This document shows, in pieces, positions 6,676-14,400 of a stretch of DNA of 17,996 nt. Position 1 is the first letter of the stretch; every line of letters starts with the position of its first letter. The notes beneath the pieces were generated by a model that saw nothing but the letters and a program-made list of their open reading frames with translations, ran no database searches and had not been told where the DNA came from. The position numbers and the translations under genes are program-made. Source of the DNA: Chloroflexales bacterium (GTDB lineage Bacteria; Chloroflexota; Chloroflexia; Chloroflexales; Chloroflexaceae); the NCBI GenBank assembly GCA_013336035.1, contig JAAXUL010000052.1:1-17996 (forward strand), written 5' to 3'.

Positions 6676-7491
6676 TCAGGCCGCGCCGGCAAGCCAGGCA
6701 GCGTCTTCGTCGGCGATGGTCTCGGTGACGGACAGCGTGCGGCCGGTGAGGGCCAGGAACACGTCTTCGAGGTTCGGGCTGCGGCGGCCGGCCTCCCGCG
6801 GGCTCAGCGGGGGGGCGTGGCGGGCGACCAGCTCGGCGGGGGCGCCGAGGGCCAGCAGCCGCCCCTCGTCGATGATCGCCACCCGGTCGCACAGCTCCTC
6901 GGCCTCGTCCATGTGATGGGTGGTGAGCAGCACCGTGCGGCCCTCGTCGCGCAGCCGGCGCACCTCGCGCCACACCGCCCGCCGGGCCTGGGGGTCCAGG
7001 GCGCTGGTCGGCTCGTCGAGCAGCACGACCTGGGGGTCGTTGACCAGGGCGAGGGCTAGGGCGAGGCGCTGCTGCTGGCCGCCCGAGAGCTTGCGCGGGC
7101 GCACGCCAGCCTTCTCGCCCAGGCCGAAGCGGCGCAGCAGTGCCAGCGCCTCGCCGCGCGATGGGTAGCGATCGTAGAGCGCGGCGTATAGCCCGACCAG
7201 CTCCAGGGTCGTCAGCTCGGCGAAGAGAGTGGAGCGCTGGAGCTGCACGCCGAGCAGCGCCTTGACTGTCGCGGGGGCCGCGCCGACGTCGTGGCCAGCG
7301 ACGGTCACCTGACCGGCACCGGGGCTGACGAGGCCGGTGATGCAGGCCAGGGTGCTGGACTTGCCCGCGCCGTTGGGGCCGAGCATCCCGAACACCTCGC
7401 CCCGGCCGACCGTGAGGCTCAGCCCGCGGACAGCGTGGAGCGGGCCGTAGCGCACCTCCAGGTCCCGTATCACAATCTGCGGCTGCTCCAT
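6676..7491 (-). CDS. ABC transporter ATP-binding protein (DrrA/CcmA type)
   Basis: The 271-residue ATPase of an ABC-2 exporter is complete. The start is ATG 7491 with AGGAGGAG directly upstream; a longer frame to 7518 adds nine residues that overlap that site. Motifs run in order: Walker A GPNGAGKSS (38-46), Q-loop around 83-85, signature LSGGQQQR (135-142), Walker B VVLLDEPTSALD (155-166) with catalytic Glu160, and H-loop His192 in TTHHMDEAE. The C-terminal SPNLEDVFLALTGR (238-251) is the extension typical of DrrA-like drug and lipid exporters. It energises the permease encoded downstream. It is the first gene of the leftward operon, so the promoter should lie in 7492-7620. The substrate cannot be read from the sequence; related pumps move antibiotics, lantibiotics or lipids. 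Confidence 0.95.
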   Translation of the reverse strand: MEQPQIVIRDLEVRYGPLHAVRGLSLTVGRGEVFGMLGPNGAGKSSTLACITGLVSPGAGQVTVAGHDVGAAPATVKALLGVQLQRSTLFAELTTLELVGLYAALYDRYPSRGEALALLRRFGLGEKAGVRPRKLSGGQQQRLALALALVNDPQVVLLDEPTSALDPQARRAVWREVRRLRDEGRTVLLTTHHMDEAEELCDRVAIIDEGRLLALGAPAELVARHAPPLSPREAGRRSPNLEDVFLALTGRTLSVTETIADEDAAWLAGAA

Positions 7492-7580
7492 CGGCTCCTC
7501 CTGCGGCTTAATCGGCAACTACCCGCAGCATAGGGCAGTAGCCCGACGAGCTACAGTGCGGGTGGTCATAACCTGTGTGG

Positions 7581-7592
7581 TGACGATCGTCA
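7581..7592. promoter_or_regulatory. 12-bp palindrome upstream of the exporter operon
   Basis: TGACGATCGTCA is a perfect palindrome about 90 bp upstream of the ATPase start codon, within the only intergenic space that can hold the operon promoter. Closer to the gene, TATGCT at 7532-7527 on the - strand is a possible -10 element, though I see no convincing -35. The palindrome could be the binding site of the operon's own NarL-type regulator or of another dimeric factor (inference). Confidence 0.35.
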
Positions 7593-7740
7593 TCCGTCGG
7601 CACGCGTGCGTCAAGCACGCCTGGGGTGCGCTCGTCGCAGCGGGGCAGCGTGTCGCCGGCCGACACGGCCATGTGCCCACCCCGGACCTCGCGGGATCGT
7701 CCCAGGCTGCGCCCACCCCGCGCCAGCCCGTGCCGCAGTG

Positions 7741-8217
7741 GCGACGCCCGGCGAGCCAGCCCTCGGGCCTCTTGACCGGGCGGCGCAGATCGCGACTGCC
7801 CACACGGGCGGTGTGGCGATTGGCGTCGAGCGTGAGGGTGCCGGCGCGATCGTCGAGGTCACGCCCGGCGATGGGAGCGAAGCCCTGGTCGATCTGGCGC
7901 AGGGCCGCGTGTTGCTGGTCGAACCCGGCCGAGGGGGCGAGGGTCGCGGCATCGAGCAGCAGCGCGTCGAGCGGGCGCGGATCGCTGCGGTCGTCGTGGG
8001 CGGGGCCGCCGCCCTCGGCTTTGACGCGGCGGCGGCCCGCACGGCCTTAGACGCTGAGCCGCGCGAGGTTGACCTGGTCTGGGAGGAGGAGCGGCTCTGG
8101 TAGGAGGTGGCGTTCGCCAACGCGGGCGAGGCGCTAGTCGACCCGGCGACGGGGGCTGTCCGCTGCGGGTGGCATCGCGGTGAAGTTCGTAAGGCCGAGG
8201 GTATCTCTAAGCCACTC
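7741..8217 (+). pseudogene. Coding-like stretch interrupted by TAG, unrecognised protein remnant
   Basis: Between the exporter operon and the hydrolase there is no intact gene, but one + strand frame has normal protein composition and ~85% G/C at third codon positions. It includes HTGGVAIGVEREGAGAIVEV, ARIAAVVVGGAAALGFDAAA and EPREVDLVWEEERLW, then TAG at 8101-8103. The same frame resumes without a gap as EVAFANAGEALVDPATGAVR, ending in the hydrolase 3' end. The antisense frame is Ser/Arg/Pro-rich, as expected for a shadow. No start with a ribosome binding site exists: ATG 7606 and GTG 7735 are possible, but the residues from 7606 to ~7740 look non-coding. I do not recognise the family. It may be a decayed gene with an amber mutation and a lost 5' end. 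Confidence 0.35.
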
Positions 8218-9027
8218 CTACCTGCTGAGGAACGCCACGACGTCGCGTACGAACGCCTCGGGGTGCTCCCAGTGGGGAGCGTGGCCGAGCTGCGCATAGA
8301 GCGTAAGCTCGGCGTTTTGGAGGCGAGCAGCGAGCTCGCGCTGGTTTACTGCCGGGCAGTAAGGGTCCTGCTCGCCCCCAATTACAAGCGTGGGCATCCG
8401 AATCGCGTCCAGGTGGCCGGCATAGTCTGCCGTGAGCACACCTTCCACTGCGGCGCGCCAGACCCGCGCTGGTAGCTTCAGGCTCTCCGCCACGACGCGC
8501 TCCATGAATGCCTCGGGCAAAGGCTCCGCGGCCGTGCTGGCCTGAAACTCGCGCACAAACTCGGCGGCGATTGGGTCCTCCAGCGCATCTATCACCTGCT
8601 TGAACTCCACCAGCTCTGGCGCATCCCAGCTCGTGTTGGCGCCGATGAGGATCAGCTGAGCAAGTCGCTCGGGCGCGGCGAGGGCGACGTGCGTCGCCAC
8701 AATGCTGCCCATCGAGTGGCCGGCCAGGGTGACCTGAGGCAGCCCCATCGCATTCATGAAAGCGACGACGTCAGCGGCAAGCTCTTGCATCCTGTAGCCA
8801 CCCGCCGGCCGGTCTGAGTCGCCGTGGCCGCGCTGGTCGAGAGCGTAGACGTGATTGGACCTGGCGAGGCTCGGGAGTACCCGGCTGTAGGAGAACCAGG
8901 AGTCGCTGAGGCCGTGGAGGAGGAGGAGCGGGCGATCGGCCGGGTCGCCCTGTTCGGCGTAGTGCATCCTGAAACCGGTCGGCAGTTCAACGTTGGCGAG
9001 GGTGAGGGTGTACGCCTGTGCAGTCAT
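8218..9027 (-). CDS. Alpha/beta-fold hydrolase
   Basis: This 269-residue cytoplasmic hydrolase is complete. ATG 9027 has AGGAG at 9040-9036 (8-nt spacing), and the 30 upstream in-frame residues look non-coding. The oxyanion HG is at 38-39 (LLLLHGLSDSW). The nucleophile is Ser105 in the elbow GHSMGS, the acid is Asp221 in GGEQDPYCP, and the base is His249 in LGHAPHWEHP. A helical cap lies between ~130 and 205. The fold and the motif DQRGHGDSDRP match the epoxide hydrolase / haloalkane dehalogenase / C-C hydrolase / 3-oxoadipate enol-lactonase group. Substrate cannot be read from sequence, and no Trp/Asn halide-binding pattern is evident. It is in line with the secreted barrel protein and FAD oxidoreductase genes upstream (118-nt gap), and could act on a product of the latter (inference). 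Confidence 0.92.
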   Translation of the reverse strand: MTAQAYTLTLANVELPTGFRMHYAEQGDPADRPLLLLHGLSDSWFSYSRVLPSLARSNHVYALDQRGHGDSDRPAGGYRMQELAADVVAFMNAMGLPQVTLAGHSMGSIVATHVALAAPERLAQLILIGANTSWDAPELVEFKQVIDALEDPIAAEFVREFQASTAAEPLPEAFMERVVAESLKLPARVWRAAVEGVLTADYAGHLDAIRMPTLVIGGEQDPYCPAVNQRELAARLQNAELTLYAQLGHAPHWEHPEAFVRDVVAFLSR

Positions 9028-9144
9028 ACAAGAGTCTCCTTTAGCGTCTAGCGCCGGTCGATCCGGTGCCGATGATCCAAGCTGGCGATGCGGGCGAGCA
9101 CCGTTCGCCGGGCTCACCCGCCCGCCATATCGTGCGAGCCGCTG

Positions 9145-9738
9145 CTAGCGCGTGCGGACGTCGAGCGTGACCCGCAGGCTCACGCCGTCGGAGGCGTTCA
9201 GGCCGAGCATAGTCTGCTGGCCCTGGCCGCGGGCGTCGGCGTACTCGCCAGTGCCGCCGCTGATCGCGCGGCTGATCGCCACGCCCACGTCGGCCAGCTC
9301 GTAGCCCTGGGTGACGATCGTCTCAGCGGCGGGCATGGCGCCGAGCTGGAAGAACTGGGTCGAGACGACCCACACGCCACCCGTGGCATGGCCCGCGTCG
9401 TTGATCATGTAGCCCGAGCAGATCCACTCGCCGAGCAGCTTGTCGGGGAATTGAGGCGAGCCGTCCTCGTTGACGCCGTCGCAGCGGCCCTCGGCATCGC
9501 AGGCGAGGGTGCCGGGCGCGTAGAGGTAGCCGCGGGTGATGAAGGCGCTGCCGTCGGCTGGGAGGCCGTCCTCGTAGACCACGTCCTTGTCGAAGACGAA
9601 GCGGGTCATATCCTCGGCCACCTCGAACTCCAGGGTCTCGGTGCGGCCGCGCTCGGCGAGGCCGGCATAGGCCGTGGGCACGGCGGCGGCCAGGGCGATC
9701 AGGGCGACGATCAGGGCGGTCAAACTCATGCGCTGCAT
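9145..9738 (-). CDS. Secreted protein resembling the allene-oxide-cyclase/dirigent barrel family
   Basis: The 197-residue precursor starts at ATG 9738, with AAGGAG at 9750-9745 (6-nt spacing). Residues 1-25 form a classic signal peptide (MQRMSLTALIVALIALAAAV then PTAYA), with cleavage likely after AYA. The mature part is rich in beta strands. It carries the pattern ITRGYLYAPGTL, GEWICSGYMI, GVWVVSTQFFQLG, ETIVTQGYE, VGVAISRAISGGTGEYADAR and GVSLRVTLDV. This resembles bacterial proteins of the allene-oxide-cyclase/dirigent-like eight-strand barrel superfamily, in which the GGTGxYxxARG element is characteristic. Cysteines in LACDAEGRCDG and EWICSGY could form disulfides outside the cell. Plant members cyclise or guide the coupling of small molecules; bacterial members are mostly uncharacterised. 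The assignment to this superfamily is mine from pattern only. Confidence 0.75.
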   Translation of the reverse strand: MQRMSLTALIVALIALAAAVPTAYAGLAERGRTETLEFEVAEDMTRFVFDKDVVYEDGLPADGSAFITRGYLYAPGTLACDAEGRCDGVNEDGSPQFPDKLLGEWICSGYMINDAGHATGGVWVVSTQFFQLGAMPAAETIVTQGYELADVGVAISRAISGGTGEYADARGQGQQTMLGLNASDGVSLRVTLDVRTR

Positions 9739-9830
9739 GGGGTACTCCTTGTAACGTTCCGCCGGCAGTATTGGGACAGGGCGCGAGCGAGGGCTGGCCG
9801 GCGCTCCAGGCTCTCCGCTCGACAGGTGAG

Positions 9831-11264
9831 TCAGGCGCGCTCGGCCGGCACGATGTTCTGGTTCTGGCGGAACAGGTTGCTCGGGTCGTACCGCGCCTTG
9901 AGCGCGGTGAGCTGCTCGTACTGGGGCCCGTAGGCGCTACGCACCATCGCGGCGCCCTCCTCACCGAAGCCGGGGAAGTTCAGGTAGCGCCCGCCGTCTG
10001 AGAAGGGCGCCATCTCGGCCAGGAACTGGCGCAGCCAACCGACGTTGGTCTCGTCGTCGGCCGGGTCGTCCCAGTTGGCCTCGGGGCTGAGCAGGAAGGC
10101 GGCCTCGCGCCCGTGGTAGGCGGCGTGCGTGGGGCCGAAGCGGCGCACCGCCCCGCCGATGTGCCAGAGGTCGGTGGTGCTCCACGGCGAGGGCTGGCGG
10201 CGGGCGTGCACCACGATCTGCGCGATCACCTCGTCGTCCAGCCGGCTCAGGTTGAGCGACTTCCAGTAGTAGCGCCGGCCAGCGGGGTAGTCGTGGTCGA
10301 ACAGCTTCTGCGCCTCGACGTAGGGCATCACCCCGCTGGCATCCAGTAGCGGCGTGCCAAAGTCGCGCAGCGGCTGAAGGGCCCGCTGGCCCTCGGTCAC
10401 CGGGCCAACGTAGAGCGCCCCGAAGAGGACCATGGGCCTCCCGTGGAGTGACTCCGGGAAGACGTGGGGGTCGGGCGGGATCACGCCGCAGGCCATCAGG
10501 GTGTTCACGGCGTCGGGCGCCGCGGCGGTGAAGTCGCGGTAGAAGCGGATGGCCTCGGCCATGCGCTCGCCGGCGCCGTCGTGGAAGACGAAAACCATCA
10601 TCACCTCCGGGCCGACGGGGTGGAGCTGGAAGCTGAGGCGGGTGACGACGCCGAAGTTGCCGCCGCCGCCGCGCAGGGCCCAGAGCAGCTCGGGACGCTC
10701 GTCAGCGCTCGCTCGCACTACCTGGCCCGAGGCCAGCACCACCTCGGCGCCGATCAGGTTGTCGCAGCTCAGGCCGTAGGTGTTGCGTAGCCAGCCATAG
10801 CCCCCGCCCAGCGTAAGACCCGCCACCCCGGTGCCTGAGAAGACGCCCCCCGGGGTGGCAAGGCCGTAGGCCTGCGTCGCGGCGTCCACCTGCCCCCAGG
10901 TGGCGCCGCCGTCGACGTGGGCGACGCGGGCGTGGGGATCAACCTCGACCTGGTGCATCGGCGCGAGGTCGATCACGAGGCCGCCGTCGACCGTGCCGTG
11001 GCCCGCGACGTTGTGGCCGCCGCCGCGCACGGCCAGGGACAGCCCCGTCTCGCGCGCGAAGCCGACCGCGGCAACGACATCGGCGGTGCTCGCGCAGCGG
11101 GCGATCAGGGCCGGGTGCCGGTCGATCATGCCGTTCCAGACCGCGCGGGCCTTGCCGTATGCCGCGTCGTCAGGGCGCACCAGGGCGCCCTGCAGCTGCC
11201 GCGCCAGGCGCGCTATAGCCGTCTCGTCGCGCGTCATTGTGCTTGGGAACGCGATACCCATCAT
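9831..11264 (-). CDS. FAD-binding oxidoreductase, berberine-bridge-enzyme type
   Basis: The 477-residue flavoprotein is complete. The start is ATG 11264 or the adjacent ATG 11261, with AAGGAG at 11274-11269. The N-terminal PCMH-type FAD domain (~45-220) contains RGGGHNVAGHG, where His84 is the expected covalent FAD attachment site, plus GVAGLTLGGGYGWLRNTYGL (146-165) and ALRGGGGNFGVVTRL. The C-terminal BBE domain ends with YGPQYEQLTALKARYDPSNL and FRQNQNIVP. Enzymes with two covalent links carry Cys in the GxCxxxG region about 60 residues after the His; here it reads GVFSGTG, so only the His link is likely (inference). There is no signal peptide. Relatives oxidise sugars, alkaloid-like or polyketide substrates using oxygen. 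It lies between the regulator gene and the secreted barrel protein on the same strand. Confidence 0.94.
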   Translation of the reverse strand: MMGIAFPSTMTRDETAIARLARQLQGALVRPDDAAYGKARAVWNGMIDRHPALIARCASTADVVAAVGFARETGLSLAVRGGGHNVAGHGTVDGGLVIDLAPMHQVEVDPHARVAHVDGGATWGQVDAATQAYGLATPGGVFSGTGVAGLTLGGGYGWLRNTYGLSCDNLIGAEVVLASGQVVRASADERPELLWALRGGGGNFGVVTRLSFQLHPVGPEVMMVFVFHDGAGERMAEAIRFYRDFTAAAPDAVNTLMACGVIPPDPHVFPESLHGRPMVLFGALYVGPVTEGQRALQPLRDFGTPLLDASGVMPYVEAQKLFDHDYPAGRRYYWKSLNLSRLDDEVIAQIVVHARRQPSPWSTTDLWHIGGAVRRFGPTHAAYHGREAAFLLSPEANWDDPADDETNVGWLRQFLAEMAPFSDGGRYLNFPGFGEEGAAMVRSAYGPQYEQLTALKARYDPSNLFRQNQNIVPAERA

Positions 11265-11321
11265 GTTTCTCCTTGTGTCTCGGCCCCGCCTCCGGGGTAC
11301 AGCGCCAGCCTACCCGGCGAC

Positions 11322-11346
11322 CGCTCGCGCTACGCTCCCGCGAGCG
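11322..11346. other. Hairpin between regulator and FAD oxidoreductase genes
   Basis: An 8-bp perfect G/C-rich stem (CGCTCGCG with CGCGAGCG) encloses a 9-nt loop. It lies 58 bp upstream of the oxidoreductase start, within its presumed leader. It has no T-tract on either strand. Together with the stronger hairpin at 11410-11434, it makes this 223-bp gap rich in secondary structure. Confidence 0.35.
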
Positions 11347-11409
11347 TTCCTGCTCCCGTCGCTTGACCGTGACCCGGCGCCAATTCGCTGCTGGGCGCCA
11401 CGAATCAGC

Positions 11410-11434
11410 AGCGGAGCGACACCGTCGCTCCGCT
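11410..11434. terminator. Strong hairpin downstream of the BTAD regulator gene, possible terminator
   Basis: An 11-bp perfect stem (AGCGGAGCGAC paired with GTCGCTCCGCT) with a 3-nt loop stands 54 bp past the stop codon of the large regulator. Its position suits transcript termination or 3'-end protection. No T-run follows on the - strand, so it is not a textbook intrinsic terminator. It could also be a protein-binding inverted repeat in front of the oxidoreductase gene. Confidence 0.4.
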
Positions 11435-11487
11435 CTGCACACCCTGCTCGCATCAGCGAGGACTCTCGCTCCCTCTGCCGATGCCCA

Positions 11488-14400
11488 TCACGGGCGCGCT
11501 GCCGAGCTCAGCTCGGCCGCGAGCTGCTCCGCCGCAGCCTGCCAGTCCCGCGCGGCAGCGCCTGTCGCGGGCACCCCATCACTGGGCGATGAGGACGCCA
11601 TAAGCGCGGCCCGGCGGTGGGCCTGGACGCGGATCTCGTGCGTGCTCGCCGGGTGATGCAGCGGGTAGCTCAGCAGCTCGGCCGCGCGCGCGGCACGCCC
11701 CAGCTGGAACTGCCACGCCGCGCAGCCGACGAACACCGCGAGCGCCAGCGGCACCAGATGGTGCAGGACCGCAACCTCCAGCGCCTGCGCGAAGCAGGAG
11801 CGCACCTCGTCGTTGGTGTGCAGGCCCATGGCGACGAGGGTCACTCCCAGGTCGCAGCGCACGGCCGCGACGTTCAGGTCGCTGCCAAGCTGCTGGTAGA
11901 CGCTCAGCGCCTCGCGCTGGAGCTGCTCGGCGTGCACGAAGTCGCGCTGCTCGACCGCGAGGCGGGCCAGCTCGACGAGCGAGGCGGCCGCATCAAGGGG
12001 CTGCTCGCCCGCCTGCGCGACGGACAGGCTGTCCTGCAGCACCGCCTGGGCCTGCTCGTGGTCGCCCTTCAGCCGGTAGATGCCCCCCAGGGCTGGCAAA
12101 AACCCGCCCGGCTGCACGCCGTGGTCCCGGTAGATGGCGACACCACGCTGGATGTAGCCCAGCGCCTCGTCGAGTCGCCCGTGGGCGCGCGCGAGCTGGC
12201 CCTCCTGCAACAACATCGCCGCGGTCATGTGAGGGCAGGTGATCGCCTGCTCCTGATGGAGCGCGCGGTTCTCGGCCAGGAGCCGCATGGCCTGGGCGTA
12301 GTCGCCGCGCGCCAGGGCAATCTCGGCCAGGTAGGTGGTGGCGATATGCCGCTCGTTGCGCACCCCGTCGCGGCGGCATGTGCGCACGGCTTCGGTGAGA
12401 AAGTACTCCGCCTCAGTCAGGCGCCCCTCGCCGGCCGCCGATCCGCCGAGCACGAGAAAACAGGTGGCGAGGCCCCAGGGGTCCCCGTGGGCGGCGTAGA
12501 TCGGGAGGGCCTCCTGGGCGCGGGCCCGCGCCCCCTGGTAGCCGCCCTGGAGCAGGTAGGCATAGCTGAGGAAGGCACTGGCGAGGGCCTCCTTGCGGGA
12601 CTCGCGCCGCGCCGCGCTGCGCAGGGTGGCCACGCCGCGCAGCATCAGGTCGACGCCCGGGGTCATGGCGCCGGCGCGCGCGCACAGATCGCCCTGGCCC
12701 GCCAGCCGCAGGGCGCGGACGGACTCGCGCTCGCCTGCGTCGTCAGGCTGCGGCGGTGCGTCCGGCCGGCCGAGGGCGCGCCCGGCCGCCTCAAACAGCG
12801 ACGCCCCCTCCCGGAAGGCGCAGCGCTGCTCGTAGAAGTCCCACAGACACTCCAGGGCCCGCGCGATGCTCGCCATGTCCCGCCGGTCGCTCGCCCACTG
12901 CCAGGCCGCCCGGATGTTGGTGATGTCGGCTTCGATCTGCGTCAGGGCGGCCGTCTGGCGTCCGCCCCGCACCAGGGGGGCGAGCCGCTCCAGGAGCTGC
13001 GTGTAGTAGGCGCAGTGGCGATCCCGCAGCTGCGCGGCGGTCCCGGGAGTGCGCTGGAGCTGCTCGTGGGCAAACTGGCGCACCAGCTCGTGCAGGGTGT
13101 AGCGCCCGCTCCCCTCGCGACGCAGGAGCGCCTTGCTCGCCAGGGCCTGCAGGCTCGCCAGGCTCGCGCCGGCGACCTGCTCCGCCGCCTCGCGCAGGCA
13201 GCCGCCCTGAAAGACCGACATACACCGCAGCACCTCCCGCTCGTCGGGGGCGAGCCCCTGCCAGGTGTGCGCGAACACGGCGCGCAGGCTCCGGTGACGC
13301 TCCGGCAGGTGGGGCAGCGACGCCTGGAGGAAATTGAGATCGCGGGCGATCTCGTCGGCGATCTCGCGGCAGGTCATCGACTGGATCCAGGGCGCGGCGA
13401 GCTCGAGCCCAAGGGGGAGGCCGTCCAGCAGCCGGCAGATCTGTGCGATCTCGGCCAGATCCGCCGCGGCTGGCGCGAAGCTCGCCTGGGCGCGGCGGGC
13501 ATAGCTGAAGAACAGGTGGATCGCGCCATAGGCCGCGCTTGCCTCGCCAACCTCAGGTAGCAGCGTCGCCGCATCAGGGTAGCCCAGCCCCGCCACCGGG
13601 TAGACCCACTCCTCGGCGAGCTGAAGCCGCTCGCGCGAGGTGACGAGCAACGAGACCTGCGGCGCCGCCGCGACCAGCTGGGCCAGGACCGTGGCGCCCC
13701 CGCCGGCGAGCATTTGCTCCACGTTGTCGAGCAGCAGCAGCAGCTGGCGGTCGTGGAGATAGGCCAGGAGCTGTCCCAACGGGTCGGTGCTCCCGATCAG
13801 ATGCACCTCCAGCGCGGCGAGGATGGCCGGCGCGAGATGGTGGGGGTCGGCGACCGCTGCGAGGCTGACGAAGGCCGCGCCGTCGCGGAAGCCGGCGGTG
13901 CTGGCGGCGGTGGCGGCCTGTGCCAGCCGGGTTTTGCCCACCCCGCCCGGGCCAGTGAGGGTCACGATGCGGCAGGTGGGGTCGCCGAGATAGCCGCCGA
14001 TCGCTCGGATCTCATGCTCGCGGCCAATACAGGTCGTGGCGGAGGCCGGGAGGTGCCGGACGAGGGGCAGCCCGGCGGGCGCAGGCGGAGTGGCGGGTGT
14101 CTGCTCGCCTGGGGGTGGGGGCAGCCGCCGCTCGCGAATGCGTGCGTGCAGCGCCACCGTCTCGTCCTCCGGCGCCGCCCCCAGCTCGTCGGCGAGGCGG
14201 CGCACGCACTCCTCATACTGCCGCGCCGCGGCAGACCACTGGCCGAGCCCACCGTACAGGGCCATCAGCGCACGGTGGGCCGGCTCGTGCAGCGGGTCGA
14301 GGGCCAGCCAGCGCCGCGCGTAGGGGATGGCCCGCGCGTACTCGACCTGACCCTGGTGCCACATGAGCAGGGCCTGGAGCGCCTGGGCCAGCTGCTGGCG

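Noticed and set aside
7611..8297. 228-codon - strand frame between the exporter operon and the hydrolase
   Set aside because: It is extremely rich in Ser, Arg, Pro, Thr and Ala, overlaps the hydrolase 3' end, and behaves as the antisense of the + strand coding-like tract.
11617..13560. Long open frame on the + strand (647 codons) opposite the BTAD regulator
   Set aside because: It is an antisense shadow. The - strand frame encodes recognisable domains throughout, whereas the + frame gives low-complexity Arg/Ala/Gly/Gln-rich sequence with no motif.
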